DNA from: Trichomonas vaginalis G3
Lineage: Eukaryota; Parabasalia; Trichomonadida; Trichomonadidae
Assembly: GCF_026262505.1 (NCBI RefSeq)
Contig: NC_067205.1
Location: forward strand, 17,608,001 to 17,672,000
Length of the DNA: 64,000 bases
Direction: 5' to 3'
The notes under the pieces were generated by a model, which searched no databases, was not told where the DNA came from, and saw only the letters and a list, made by a program, of their open reading frames with translations. The translations under genes and the position numbers were made by a program. Below, piece after piece: positions 1 to 10,269 of this stretch (position 1 is the first letter of the stretch; every line of letters begins with the position of its first letter).

Positions 1-106
1 AGGACACTATAGGACCAAGGTGAAAGATTCTTTAACAGAGGATATAACCATGCACAACAGTGGGTAAACAACAACCAACCGCAACCCCTCAAACGTGGGA
101 ATGTAA
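1..106 (+). pseudogene. 3' fragment of the 133-aa basic virion-like protein
   Basis: This is the 3' end of a gene whose intact counterpart is 23385-23786 in element B. The matching residues include RGYNHAQQW and the Asn/Pro/Gln-rich tail. The last codons are shifted by loss of one G in the final GGGG run, and the 5' part lies outside the window. Function is unknown; see the element B copy. Confidence 0.6.
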
Positions 107-124
107 ATTTTTTTACTGAGATGA

Positions 125-250
125 ATGAACAATACAGCATTGAGACAAATGGGTTCAAGATGGATTTGTCGACTTCCAGCAGTTACACAACCACGTGTTT
201 GTCAAGTTCTTCCTATACCTCAGGAAGTTTTAGACGACTTAAAAACCTAA
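125..250 (+). CDS. small basic protein, 41 aa, shifted C-terminus
   Basis: A short gene that matches residue for residue the 50-aa frame at 23806-23958 in element B through most of its length (MNNTALRQMG start). It has a three-base insertion adding one Pro, then a one-base loss in GACCGACTT that gives an early stop. It is preceded by the same leader as the next gene, TTTTTTACTGAGATGAA. The peptide is Arg-rich with two Cys and one Trp. No family is recognised. Conservation of frame, leader and position in two elements is the evidence that it is real. Confidence 0.5.
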   Translation: MNNTALRQMGSRWICRLPAVTQPRVCQVLPIPQEVLDDLKT

Positions 251-279
251 ACAACCAGTTGAAAACAAACCAAACTAAA

Positions 280-297
280 ATTTTTTACTGAGATGAA
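280..297 (+). promoter_or_regulatory. leader/promoter motif TTTTTTACTGAGATGAA
   Basis: The same string lies immediately before the start codons of the small basic protein and of the 194-aa protein in both A and B (about 107-124, 280-297, 23788-23805 and 23960-23977). Four conserved copies abutting start codons suggest a core promoter with an extremely short leader. The motif contains an out-of-frame ATG just upstream of the start in the copies at 280, 23788 and 23960. Confidence 0.5.
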
Positions 298-882
298 ATG
301 ACCGAAGAAGTTGAAACGGTAGATTTGACACCACAAACAAAAAGTTCAGAACCATTGTCAAAACCTGTCAAAGAACTTACAGATGAAGAGAAAAATTCAA
401 TAATAGAAAGTGCCAGGTCTGGAAATACAAACCCTAACTACAAAGTCACTTTTCATAGAAATGGAACGGCTAGTATCTCAAAAAAGAAACAGACTCTCAC
501 AAATAAAATATTGAAGTCTGAAGGAGTTTATGAGACAGCAGATGGAAAAGTTTACTTCACCGACCAACAGTTCATTATAGAACATCTCATTGACTTAGAG
601 TCGAAATATTCTAAACTTTACAACAAACACAAAAAGTTGAAAGGAAAACAAAAACAAATGGCATATGATATTTACGAAGATGTTGACGACACAACTAAAC
701 CTGCAAGTGAGGTAAAGTCAGATGAACCGAAAAGTGACGAAAAACCGATAGAAGAAGAGAAACCAAAAACTGAAGATAAACCAAAACCAAAGTTTAGTTT
801 CCAAACTAAACCAAGTCAACCTTCATTAGCTGGTATGGGTTGGCGTCAAAGACTTCTGGTAGCAGGAGGTTATGTTAAGTAA
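298..882 (+). CDS. conserved Maverick protein, 194 aa
   Basis: Intact in A and B (23978-24562). Most differences between the copies fall in the acidic, low-complexity stretch at residues 120-165. The N-terminal 40 residues are acidic and polar. Residues 45-110 form a more ordered Lys-rich part with the segment NPNYKVTFHRNGTASISKKK. The C-terminus ends in a conserved Gly/Arg motif (GMGWRQRLL..GGYVK). It lies just before the polymerase-like gene. A diverged, broken counterpart is probably at 63061-63496 in element C. No named family is recognised; a virion or replication accessory role is only a guess from position. Confidence 0.75.
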   Translation: MTEEVETVDLTPQTKSSEPLSKPVKELTDEEKNSIIESARSGNTNPNYKVTFHRNGTASISKKKQTLTNKILKSEGVYETADGKVYFTDQQFIIEHLIDLESKYSKLYNKHKKLKGKQKQMAYDIYEDVDDTTKPASEVKSDEPKSDEKPIEEEKPKTEDKPKPKFSFQTKPSQPSLAGMGWRQRLLVAGGYVK

Positions 883-913
883 AGAAAAAAAATATTTTTT
901 TATTTTTATAAAA

Positions 914-3063
914 ATGCCCCCGTATAGAATGGATAGAAAATCTGCTAGAATAAAAGCAGAGTTAGAAAGATATGGTTGGAGAGTTTCGAAGAAGTTTAAA
1001 TATAGGAAGGGAAGACCCATAAAAGTCTATGACAAATTGGCTGGTCTGACCTATGAAATGGACCTAGAAACAGCGCGCGCCAACTATCCAAACAGACTGG
1101 AGAGGTTAGAAGAAGAACGTCTTATGGACATGCCTTTCAATGTTACTGAGCCTCAAGTTGAAGGACACGACGGCTTTGCCAGATTCTACTGGAAACATGA
1201 CGAACAATTGCATCCTTTGAGAAGGAAAAAAGGAAAAGGTGAAGACGCACATGCTCCCATGGAAAGAAAGATATGCATATGAAAGTACCGTGAAGTTAGA
1301 AGTCAAATTACATCTGGTCGAACCTTTACAGTAAACTTTGACGAAGGAAAGAACAAAGAAGGCTTCATGGGTGTACTTGCTGCCATACAAGACGGAAATA
1401 AGAAAGGATACAATCTCAGACTAACCATAACAGATTTGGACGGTCACATTTACTATGCACATGGCAATGTCACAACAGCTGCAATGCTTCTTGACGCTTT
1501 CAAGACTACAAAGAGAGAACAAATGGTTGACTCCGACTCAGACATTTTGAATGCAATTGAAGGAATTGCAAGTGTAAAATTTGAATGGTACCAACCTAAC
1601 CCTCAAGCAGTCAGACAACATGCTGGATACTTCCCGTTCATAAATAAGTCTGACATTGACTTGACAAGGTATGGAATTTACAATTCAATTGAAACAATTG
1701 TCAATGAACCTTGCATTCTTACATGTCTCAGGAACTCTGGTCTTGTTACAGAAGAGAAGATGAAGTATCTTGAGTCATGTGTGAAGACAAGGTACATTCT
1801 CAGAGGTCAATTGGCAAAAATTGCACCGTTGGCAAATGTCAATATCCGAGTCAACATACCTACAGCTAAAGGTTCTTCACATGACGACTATGTTGTTGAG
1901 TTCAATTTACCATGGTTGAAAGATTGTAATTGTCCACAACCACTTCATGTTGAACGAAAGTCTTACAAACCCATTGTTCGGAAAGGTAAGTGTAACATTG
2001 TCAGAGCTGTTAACATTCTTTTCGAGAAAGGTTTGTTGGAACCAATTCCAGATGACAAGCTGACAGAAGTTTTGTACCAAAAGACGAAACAAACTTTTCA
2101 CTGTTAGCAAGACCAAAAGTTGTTCCAGACAAAGTTCTAGTACAAAAGAAGTACACAGTTCCAAAAGGAGTTGGATTGTTCGGATACCAACCTGAACCAG
2201 AAGAACTTCCAATGAGGTTGCAAGAACTTCAAGATGCTATAAACAAACTTCCATTGAGGCATCCAATCGACGTCAAATTGTATTGGAGAGCATCTGAGTT
2301 AGGTCAGAAGGTTTTATATGAAACAGGTTGCTTCGACGATGTTTATGAGATAACAGGAGAAGTTTCTCAGAAGATAAGAGACTCGCTTGAATTTCCACGA
2401 ACTGGTCCGATTGGATGCGACAAGTTCGACTCAGATGAAAAAATATACTATGTCGACCTTAACGCCGCATACATGAGGTTCGTCCAATATATCCCGACTG
2501 GAATTCCAAACGAAGATGGTGAGTTCCCAGGAAGGAACTATACAGTTGGAAAAGTCATACAACAACTGTATGATATTAGGAAAGCTTCAAACCCCAAACT
2601 TGCAATGACATTAAAATTGCTTATGAATTCGACATGGGGGTATTCCATTAAGAAACCTCAAGAGATGAAGAGTAAACATTATGAGAAGGTCGACAACTTT
2701 GTTGAAAGGTTTTCTCCTTTTGTTTTGAAGTACGAATTCACTCAAGGTCAAAGTGGCTTAGTAACCACATTAAAACCTATTGTCGAACATTGGTCCTACC
2801 CTCAGTTCGCAAAGGCAGTCCTTGACAACTACAACAAATTCTTCTCCGAAGTCAAATCCAAAGTTGTGGTTTACTATGAGAACATTGACGCACTCATGAC
2901 GAACGAGGAAGGCTATAACAAACTCATTGAAATGGGTTTAGTCGGTGAAAAGATGGGCTGTTTTAAGCTAGATAAGGTATTTTCCGAAGTTCATGTTCTC
3001 TCCAAGCGTAAGTACTGGGGTGTTAAAGAAGATGGTGAAATAGTTAAACATTGCATGAAATAA
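914..3063 (+). pseudogene. exonuclease-less DNA polymerase B-like protein, frameshifted copy
   Basis: Broken copy of the 714-aa protein of element B (24590-26734). The start is the MPPYR Met right after a TTTTTATTTTTATAAAA leader. Frameshifts lie near 1270 (indels in an AGA/ACAAGA stretch), near 1918 and near 2070. From about 2110 to the stop the frame is intact. Motif A-like DLNAAYM is near 2456, motif B-like LLMNSTWGY near 2617 and altered motif C YENIDAL near 2875. Differences from B in the intact 3' half are mostly third-position, so it was under protein-level constraint until recently. Confidence 0.75.
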
Positions 3064-3070
3064 AAAATTT

Positions 3071-3163
3071 TTATTCGAATTTGAATTTAAATGTGTAGTT
3101 CCTAACTAGCTCATTTATCTCTATAAGGTAGATTGCCTCATCTGCTGGGTCTATGTCGGTCAT
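3071..3163 (-). other. 30-codon open frame next to the tandem array, doubtful
   Basis: An ATG-to-TAA frame beginning MTDIDPADEAIY and ending in FKFKFE. Its start codon abuts the first unit of the 22-bp array at 3169. It may be the stub of a gene replaced by the array. No homologue is visible elsewhere in the window, so it may be chance. Confidence 0.2.
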
Positions 3164-3540
3164 TGTTTCAAGACAAGTCTTTTACTTTTTCAAGACAAGT
3201 CTTTTATTGTTTCAAGACAAGTCTTTTACTTTTTCAAGACAAGTCTTTTACTTTTTCAAGACAAGTCTTTTACTTTTTCAAGAAATTTTTTGGTGTAAAG
3301 TTCTCAAATTTGAGAACAGTGGTCTTGATTGAAGACGATACCCGTACTTTTTCAAGACAAGTCTTTTACTTTTTCAAGACAAGTCTTTTACTTTTTCAAG
3401 ACAAGTCTTTTACTTTTTCAAGACAAGTCTTTTACTTTTTCAAGACAAGTCTTTTACTTTTTCAAGACAAGTCTTTTATTGTTTCAAGACAAGTCTTTTA
3501 CTTTTTCAAGACAAGTCTTTTATTGTTTCAAGACAATGTC
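3160..3540. repeat. 22-bp tandem array in two blocks, plus palindrome
   Basis: Thirteen full units of CAAGACAAGTCTTTTACTTT plus two bases, spaced exactly 22 bp, in blocks starting at 3169 and 3353. Each unit contains AAGAC-AA-GTCTT, an inverted repeat. The blocks are separated by about 55 bp holding the perfect 18-bp palindrome GTTCTCAAATTTGAGAAC at 3300-3317. Because 22 is not a multiple of 3, every frame stays open across the array; the long open frames here are artefacts. The array occupies the position where element B has its second family-A gene. Confidence 0.9.
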
Positions 3541-3614
3541 CGACGGTTAAGCCACAAACGAATGTCCGACGTCCCACCAAAAAATATTTTTTTATTTTTA
3601 TTGTAAGAACAGAA

Positions 3615-4277
3615 ATGTCAGTCGAAGCAAAAACGTTCACGAACAAATCTAATGGCGAAACATTCACAAAAGGCACTTACAACGGTATTGAAGTCTTACG
3701 TAGAGACAAGGATGGTTATATAAATGCAACAAAGATGTGTCAGCAGTTTAGGAAAGACTTTAGAAGGTTGTTGGAAAATAAGTCCTGGGAAGAGTATTTT
3801 AAGGCATTTTGTGAAGAATATACCAACCCGCGGAAAACGGCGGGTTGCTTTTTATACAAAGTTCATGCAGGAATTCCGGATGAAATCAAACAGGTTAGAG
3901 GAATGTATGTAGACCCAAGACTCGTAAACTATATTGCAATGTGGGCTTCTCCAAAATATTGTATAGCAGTTGGAAAAATTATGGACTCCATAGACAAGAA
4001 AGTTCATGAGAAGTTAGATGAAGAAGAACTTGAAGATACAGTAGAAAATGCAAAACCTTTGTTTGAAGAAGAAGTTAGAAAAATGCATGAAAAACAAATA
4101 GAACATGAACGTGAGATATGTTCTGGTTATAGAGATTCTCCATACGAACTAGACCAATGGGAACAAGAAGATTTAAAGAGAGAATTTAGAGAATATGAAC
4201 TCGCTAAGATAACATTAGAAGCTGCAGAAAAGAAGTTAAAAGTTTGGGGTCGTTTTGTACAAAAATATTGTGAGTAA
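3615..4277 (+). CDS. KilA-N DNA-binding regulator, 220 aa
   Basis: Contains a KilA-N-type core: the strand GYINATK near residues 35-41, then a helical segment, then HP-like YVDPRLVNYIAMWASPKY at 98-115. The C-terminal half is acidic and coiled-coil-like (MDSIDKKVHEKL onward). KilA-N domains in large DNA viruses and phages bind DNA. Codons 1-41 and the part after about residue 121 are nearly identical at DNA level to the element C gene at 53662, while the middle (3738-3977) is unrelated at DNA level: a constant-variable-constant gene. The variable part contains an in-frame hairpin, AACCCGC/GCGGGTT, at 3825-3846. The leader TTTTATTTTTATTGTAAGAAC is shared with other accessory genes. Confidence 0.85.
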   Translation: MSVEAKTFTNKSNGETFTKGTYNGIEVLRRDKDGYINATKMCQQFRKDFRRLLENKSWEEYFKAFCEEYTNPRKTAGCFLYKVHAGIPDEIKQVRGMYVDPRLVNYIAMWASPKYCIAVGKIMDSIDKKVHEKLDEEELEDTVENAKPLFEEEVRKMHEKQIEHEREICSGYRDSPYELDQWEQEDLKREFREYELAKITLEAAEKKLKVWGRFVQKYCE

Positions 4278-4678
4278 ATGAACCATTTTTTTTTCGACAA
4301 AAATATATTTTAGGGTAGAAGGTTAGATCTAACCTGTCTTCTACCCTCTTTTCTACCCTCTTGAATTTTCATGACTTCTTCGTAAATGTTTTGTCAAGAC
4401 TTCTTCATAAATGTTTTGTCAAGACTTCTTCATCGGAATGAGCGTAAATGACCCAAAAATATATTTTAGGGTAGAATGTTAGATCTAACATGTTTTCTAA
4501 CACGTTTTCTACCCTCTTGAATTTTCATGAATTTCATCGTAAATGTTTTGTCATGATTTCATCGTAAATGTTTTGTCAAGACTTCTTCGTACATGTTTTC
4601 TAACCTCATGAATTTTCCCGAAATAAAAAATAAAGTTGGTTTTTTTAAAAAAATATTTTTTATTTTTATTGTAAGAAC
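4278..4678. promoter_or_regulatory. intergenic palindrome array and 25-bp repeats, A-type half-sites
   Basis: Two copies of the accessory-gene spacer. Each opens with AAAATATATTTTAGGGTAGAA, continues through a palindrome centred on AGATCT (GGTTAGATCTAACC; TGTTAGATCTAACA), then two inverted half-sites of TTCTACCC or TTCTAAC type at about 12-bp steps. Both are followed by units of GTCAAGACTTCTTCGTAAAT plus GTTTT. The spacer ends in the leader of the next gene (TTTTTATTTTTATTGTAAGAAC). Placement after every accessory gene suggests a 3'-end/promoter module or operator cluster; which of these is undetermined. Confidence 0.7.
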
Positions 4679-5585
4679 ATGTTAGCAACAACAGCACCAA
4701 ACTCGTTAGTCATGAACCCAACTTCAATGTTAGTAGAGATGAAAAGCTTCATTCCTTCTTCATATACTTTCGAAACAAAAATCCAGAAGATAAAGCAAGA
4801 ACTTTTAACAAGTAATTTAGACTGTAGTGCGAAAGATGAAAAACATGAACAGTATCTTATGAAATGCAGGATATTATTGACATCTACCTAAACTTCCTGA
4901 ATCCAACAACAAAAGCTTACTATTCCAGAATTCGATGAAATAGAAGTCAAAGCAACTGACTCAGTAGAAATAAAGAAGTTCATACGAAAGGTTAACTATG
5001 ATTTCTTGGATTTCATTGCAACCACAAAGTCATGGACAAAGATTGCGATATGGTATATAAGAACATCTCTGACATATACAAATCTGGGAGTTTAAGACCT
5101 ACGACAACTTTGTTTCGTTAGTTGCTGAATGTGTATGGCAGATAAGAGATAAAGATAAAAAGGTAAAGTATGGAATGAACAGATAAAACCCGCAACTTTT
5201 GAGTTAAAGAGAGCAATTGACGCCTTAGTCATACTAGCAGGTAAGGTTTCAGAATATAACGCAAAATGAACCCACAATGTTCTAAATGTAAAGCAGCAAT
5301 GAGGAAATATAACTACTCCGTCAAAGAGATAGAACGTATGAGAAACGACTATGCTGACTTAAGAAAGAAGTAGAGAAACCAGCAGAAGATAAAATGGACA
5401 TGTTGACATTTCTGAACAAAAAACTATCCAACAGCTGACGATTTCCTTCTTTCAATGTCAAGAAGAAATATAAAGAAACTTCGGCATTGTGAAAACATTC
5501 GATGTACTGACAGAAGAATAGAAGCTACAAAACTGTTTAGAATTTCACGAATTCACAATGTTTACCATGTTAAAAACGCTTATAA
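4679..5585 (+). pseudogene. conserved 304-aa accessory protein, broken copy
   Basis: The start (MLATTAPNSL) and leader match 29147-30061 in B, but single-base losses break the frame from about 4855 onward at many places. The whole length is still alignable to B at DNA level. The intact protein has a CSKC pair and a coiled-coil segment; see the element B entry. Confidence 0.8.
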
Positions 5586-5591
5586 AATAAC

Positions 5592-5650
5592 TGGGTAGAA
5601 AAGAGGTTAGAAAACAGTTAGATATACCCTTCTACCCTAAAATATATTTT
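5592..5650. promoter_or_regulatory. palindromic half-site cluster between convergent genes
   Basis: Reading right to left it starts with AAAATATATTTT, then GGGTAGAAGGGTATATCTAAC and two TTCTAACC/TTCTACCC half-sites. It is the same module as the spacers beside KilA-N genes, here lying between the convergent 304-aa gene and the ATPase gene. Confidence 0.55.
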
Positions 5651-5787
5651 TGCTGAAAAAAATGACCAAATTTCATGAAATTTCTCTAGACCGACTTTTA
5701 CAGGGGTAGCCAAACTCATGAAAATCGTAAAAAATAGAGAGTATTTTGACAACTTCAAACAAGTAGGGTAGATGCACTCTTTATTTT

Positions 5788-6663
5788 TCAAGCTTGACTT
5801 TTTACAATTTGAACTTTGTTCGCGTAGATGTGAATTCTGAAAGAAGTATGAGGGTCTTGTATGACTTTTGTACTTCTCCCATAGTTCATGTCTGTCAAAC
5901 TTACCTGCCATGGACTCTTTCATAAGTTCCATGAAATCGTCTTCGGACAATCCAGGGAAAAGTATGATATCAGTAAGTATTCTTTTAACATCCTTACTTA
6001 AACTCTTTGCTGTCTGTACACAAATGACAACTGAGATGTTAAAGTGTCTGAGCTTCTTAAGAATTCGACACATATCTTGTTCTCTATTCTTTAACAAAGG
6101 ATGAGAAGCAAAGTCATCTAAGATAAGAAGAACTCTATGAGGGTAAGTCTTCCAATCGTAAGATTGCAATTTCTTCGAAATGTATTCTATCTCTTTCTGT
6201 TTGTTTCTGAAGTGTTTCTTCTCTAATATTCTCTGCATTTCCTCATTTGGGTCTTTAAACTTAGAATTTATATACTCATTTATAGCATTATACTTCAAAA
6301 CTCTTCTTTGGTACTTCTTTATCCAATCTAACAACTCAGTATCCTTTATACATACTAACTTAGACTTTTTATAATATCTTTGAACGAATTGACGGTTTGG
6401 TCAAATTGACCAGAAGTACTACAAATAACAACTAACTCATAGAATGGGTTCTTCTCATCTAGTTCTTGTTGTTGTGCAGCCATTTTAAGATAAGTGAAAG
6501 TCTTACCCGACCCAGGTGGTGCGATTAGACCTGTTATACCATTCTGAGCAAATAAGAACTTGTCATGTATGGGTTTTATCTGAGCATTTTCTAACTTCCT
6601 CTTGTTCTTGTTTAAAACATTCTCAAATTTCTTGTCAATGTCAGCAAACTTTTTTTCTAACAT
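5788..6663 (-). pseudogene. FtsK/HerA-type genome-packaging ATPase, frameshifted
   Basis: Minus-strand gene starting at the ATG at 6663 (MLEKKFADID). Walker A is APPGSGKTF and Walker B is LLILDDF, as in the packaging ATPases of Polintons and related viruses (A32/FtsK-HerA class) that drive DNA into capsids. Two indels break it: loss of one T in a T-run near 6368, and gain of one T near 5861 that diverts the C-terminus. In the correct frame the stop is TGA in a GCTTGA context at 5788. The equivalent point in B holds a 513-bp insertion. Confidence 0.8.
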
Positions 6664-6699
6664 ATTTTTAGAAAAATTAAAATTTTTATCTTTTTGAAA
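6664..6699. promoter_or_regulatory. 36-bp divergent promoter, ATPase and acidic protein
   Basis: Only 36 A/T-rich bases separate the start codons of the divergent ATPase (minus) and the acidic protein (plus). The core contains AAAAATTTTTATC, resembling the TTTTTATC element before many genes here. The same interval is identical in B (33394-33429). Confidence 0.55.
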
Positions 6700-7147
6700 A
6701 TGTCTAGCGATTTCGCTATCTATATTCGAGACAAACTTTTCGACAGCAAAACTTCTGTCGACCATAAAATCTTACATAGTGTAAACAAGAAAGGTGAATT
6801 TGTTCTAAAGTTCTGTTTCTGGGAATATGACAAGAACCATAAAACATTAGCAGAGAAGTCTTAAAATTTGTCAATGACAGACTTGTTGACAGAGATGACG
6901 CCGATTGGAAGATGAAGTCCAACAAAAGTTCTTAGAATGCAAAGAAGACACATGCGCTGTTCTTGAAGATGAAATAGAAAACAGAATAGAGAGCTATTAA
7001 AGGACAAAGAACTTTTACATAAATATGGTTCTGAGAATTTGACATAACTCCACCAGAGAGAAGAAGAAGAAGAGAGAAAGAAAGAAAAGAAAGTAGAAGA
7101 AGAGAAGAAAGAACCTGAAACCAGAGAAAAAGAAATTTGACATGTAA
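6700..7147 (+). pseudogene. acidic/Lys-rich Maverick protein, frameshifted
   Basis: Starts MSSDFAIYIRD and matches 33430-33886 in B. The frame is lost at a GGC to GC deletion near 6850 and at further single-base losses. The last codons (KKKFDM, then TAA) are recognisable. The diverged element C counterpart is 55886-56260. Confidence 0.7.
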
Positions 7148-7163
7148 AAATAAAATTTTATTT

Positions 7164-7583
7164 TTAGAACATTTCTGGGTCAATGTCAATGTTCTCTTCC
7201 TCTTTAGGAGCAAACACTGGCTTAGACTCTAAAATCTTTTTACCCAATTTACCTTGAACTTCAACTATCTTAGACTCATAATATTCATAGTCGTCTGCTT
7301 TCTTTGGTTCATAAGGTATAACAAGTTTGTATGCTTTGCCTTCTTTAAGGTTTGAGAACCTTCTGTCAAAATTTTCTTTGACTGCTAACAAACCTTCTAT
7401 GTCTAAGTCTTCAAATTTCGCACCATTTTTAGTCACAATAGCAAACTTAACTGGTTCGATGTTCCAAACTTTGTCAAATGTAGACTTTTCAAAATGGTAG
7501 AAGTAAACATTCAAATATGTGAATGGGTCTAGTTCTTCTTTAAGTCCTGACATGTACTTGTTTACTGAAATATATTTCGTCAT
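7164..7583 (-). CDS. conserved Maverick protein, 139 aa, acidic C-terminus
   Basis: Intact in both A and B (33903-34322), with a probable diverged homologue in C (57484-57957). The body is basic/aromatic, and the tail is strongly acidic (EEENIDIDPEMF here, similar in C). A compact domain with an acidic tail beside replication genes is reminiscent of single-strand-binding proteins, but no SSB signature is certain. It starts after a TTTTTTTATCCGATAGAAAAG leader. Confidence 0.7.
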   Translation of the reverse strand: MTKYISVNKYMSGLKEELDPFTYLNVYFYHFEKSTFDKVWNIEPVKFAIVTKNGAKFEDLDIEGLLAVKENFDRRFSNLKEGKAYKLVIPYEPKKADDYEYYESKIVEVQGKLGKKILESKPVFAPKEEENIDIDPEMF

Positions 7584-7618
7584 CTTTTCTATCGGATAAA
7601 AAAATATTTTTTTTAAAT

Positions 7619-8849
7619 TTACTCAGAAAAATTTTTCTTTGTATATACGCCGTTCTGAACATCTAAAAGATTTTTGACATTTGCCAAGAATGTTCGTTTA
7701 GACGCTGCCATATAACCATATTCTTGACAATATTGTTTATACGAATCGTACAATGACCTTTCATCTAAACACTCAAAGTTAGTTCATCTATAAACAGTTC
7801 ATATACACTCTTGTTTGCTTCTAACAATGTTTGTCTTTCTTCGGTATGTGGAATTTGTCTTGGATTGAACTTAGAAATATCTAATGTCATGAAATATGAG
7901 AACAAGTGGTTGTAAAAGTTAGTGTCAAAGTTTCTGCTAAGTCGTCAAAATATTCTGTATCTTGCATATGAGAATCTGACGTTCTGACAACTACATATCT
8001 TCTGTCAGAACTTTCTAACTTCATCGGAACAACATTGTTTGAAACCATAATGAAGTTTGCAACATTTTCACAAACTCTTTGGTCTTTATATTTTCTTTCA
8101 ACAACTCCAACTTTGTCTGTTATAAGACTCTTCAAAGCATCTGAGTTTAAAACTTTTGTTGTATCTATACTTTGAAGTTCATTACATACTATAAGTTTCA
8201 TATTCTCTATTGAAGAGTTAAATTTACCGCAGATGTTTTCTAAGTTTGTCATATTCGGTTCGAATAGCCCTCTAACAGTTTGCATAAGATATCTGTAAAG
8301 AAAGTGTTCTTACCAGTTCCTTGTTTTCCAATTATAATGAGAGCAGTTTCATTTTTAGCACTTGGATGTTGTAAGATGTTTGCAAACCAACATAAGATAT
8401 ACTCATAGACTCTTTCGTTTCCATTGCATATAATTTCTTTGACATGGTCTAACCAAGCTTCTATAACATTTTCTTTCCATTCTACTTGTTCGTATTTATA
8501 TCCAGTGAAGATAGAATAGAAGTTTGGAGAAGGTGTATAGAACTTTATACCACGAACTGAAAAATCTTCTAACTTTGACAATAAGATATCCCAAGCATCT
8601 AACATCTTCATCCAACTTGTACGACTTTTATTTTCTTAAGTTTCTGTCTACATTCTTGTTCTGAACTATTGTTGCTCTTGGTTTGTTAAAGACAACATCC
8701 CATTCTTTCATGACATAACATTCTGGGGCAGAGTCGACATAAATGACTAAACGTTTCAAATTCTCGACTGCTTTGTTATAGTCTCTAAATGGACACATAT
8801 TTCTGAATGCTTGGAAGTCATAAAAATCTGAAACATCTATTCTGTACAT
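7619..8849 (-). pseudogene. superfamily 3 helicase (D5-like), frameshifted
   Basis: Broken copy of the 411-aa helicase of B (34358-35593). Frameshifts lie near 7775, 7920, 8262, 8610 and 8660. Walker A GKQGTGKNTF, Walker B LIVCNEL and motif C FIMVSNN are all present in separate frames. See B for the domain description. Confidence 0.8.
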
Positions 8850-8877
8850 TTTTATAAAAATAAAAAAAATATTTTTT

Positions 8878-9666
8878 TTATTCTTGACTTTGTTGTTCCA
8901 TTTGTTGCATTTGTTGTTCTTGAGCTATTTGTTGTTGAAGTTGTTCTTGTAATACAATACTTTCACCAGTTGCATCTTCCAATTCGAAACTTTCTGCCGT
9001 CATTGACAAATACATAGGACATAAAAGTTTTACAGGAACAAAGTTTGCGTCAACTAAGGTTAAGTTTATTTGCAAAGTGTTTGAGTTACTAAGCTGAAAA
9101 CTGCATTCGAATGAACAATAGGCAAACCAGCAGAGAAAGTGTTGTTTATACGCATGAGTATCTTTTGGTCATAGTAGTTTCTGTCGACATTCGAATAGCA
9201 CTTTGAACCTAAGTTTGAAACAATATATAAAATAGGTGTGCTTAAAGTCAATGGAATAGACACCTTGTATGACACCTTTTCCTGTTATAGGAAACTGTTG
9301 GTAGTAAAAACCAGATATAAGTTTTGTATTATAGCTCATATCGTTTATAGTAAACTCAGTCGGACATCCAAACATAATGAAACCTGCTCTAGTTGCAGCA
9401 CATGTTACATCCGTCCTTAAAGTATTAAATAAGTCAACAAAACCTGTTGGTGGTATATCTGAGTAAGTATCTTCAAAGAAGTATTTTTTACCATTCACAA
9501 CAACAAAGTCTTCTGGTGTCAAAAGAGCAAAACAGGCTTTAGTCGTCATTGTGTTTAAGGTTAGTTTACAATATCGTCCTTGAGGACTTTGTAAGTTTGT
9601 TGTTATAGAATTATATGACTCAGGGTTTTTAGTCGTAATAGTATAAACCACTATGTCTTCTGCCAT
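8878..9666 (-). pseudogene. penton-like minor capsid protein, frameshifted
   Basis: Matches the intact 265-aa protein of B (35622-36419). It starts at MAEDI (9666). Breaks occur near 9080 and 9255. The Gln-rich C-terminus (QQQIAQEQQ) is conserved. The gene abuts the next minus-strand gene (stop at 9667), so the two may be co-transcribed. Confidence 0.7.
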
Positions 9667-10251
9667 TTACTTAGCAATAAATTTTAATGAAATGTTGTGG
9701 TCGTCAAATATTTTTATGACGTCTGGGAAACTATATTTTAAGTTCAACGTTTCACCTCCTTTCATAACGTATATCTTGTCAATGACATTATATGAAACAC
9801 CACAGCAAGCAATGTCGGGTTCTATTTCTTTGATGTTTATATCGTCTGCCTCTGTCAAAAGTTTCAATAGTTCTTTCAAAACTTCATGAGGTGCAATGAC
9901 ATATGAGTTCACTTTTACAGGGTTGTGTTCGACCAAGTTTAACATTATACCTAAAGCTTGACAAATCTTCTCCTGAGTTTGAAGTTTGTCTTTAAGTTGT
10001 TGGTAGTCGTTTCGAATATCTGCAACAGAACTTAAGTCTCTGCTAACTTCAGGATATGTTGGTTGTTCTTTTACAGGAACTATTGTTATACCATCTTCGT
10101 CTTCGTATGGTTTCCCCACTTCAACATCTCTTTCTTTGACATTGACAACAACACTTTGACTGTTTGTTTGAGTTGGTGAATTTAACTTCACATCTGCCAC
10201 CGCCATTAAACCTTTTGAAACACTTACGCTTCTATTTTTCGGAAATGACAT
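9667..10251 (-). CDS. conserved Maverick protein, 194 aa
   Basis: The start is MSFPKNRSVS at 10251, chosen because it is conserved in B and preceded by the 18-bp divergent promoter; an upstream in-frame extension is not conserved. The C-terminal half carries IEPDIACCG followed by LNLKYSF and ISLKF, shared with the element C protein at 47668-48282 (LDPEIECCG ... VEFKYKY ... LKYVL). Conserved across distant lineages, so probably core (virion or replication). No named family is recognised. Confidence 0.75.
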   Translation of the reverse strand: MSFPKNRSVSVSKGLMAVADVKLNSPTQTNSQSVVVNVKERDVEVGKPYEDEDGITIVPVKEQPTYPEVSRDLSSVADIRNDYQQLKDKLQTQEKICQALGIMLNLVEHNPVKVNSYVIAPHEVLKELLKLLTEADDINIKEIEPDIACCGVSYNVIDKIYVMKGGETLNLKYSFPDVIKIFDDHNISLKFIAK

Positions 10252-10269
10252 TTTACTTAGAATAAAAAG
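10252..10269. promoter_or_regulatory. 18-bp divergent promoter
   Basis: TTTACTTAGAATAAAAAG is the entire interval between two divergent start codons. It is identical in B (37005-37022) and resembles the near-palindromic TTTTATCT-N-ATAAAA class seen at 21096-21113. Confidence 0.6.

Noticed and set aside
3160-3540. CRISPR-like repeat array
   Set aside because: Units are directly adjacent with no unique spacers, and the setting is a eukaryotic Maverick; it is a 22-bp tandem array.
3133-3606. Long open frames over the 22-bp array
   Set aside because: The repeat lacks stops in every frame; the encoded peptide is pure repeat and not conserved in B.
3825-3846. Rho-independent terminator in the KilA-N gene (GC stem then TTTTT)
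   Set aside because: It lies within an intact coding frame of a eukaryotic element; better explained as an in-frame palindromic insertion.
7164-7583. Single-stranded DNA-binding protein call for the 139-aa protein
   Set aside because: Only size and an acidic tail support it; no OB-fold signature can be read by eye, so it is left as a conserved Maverick protein.
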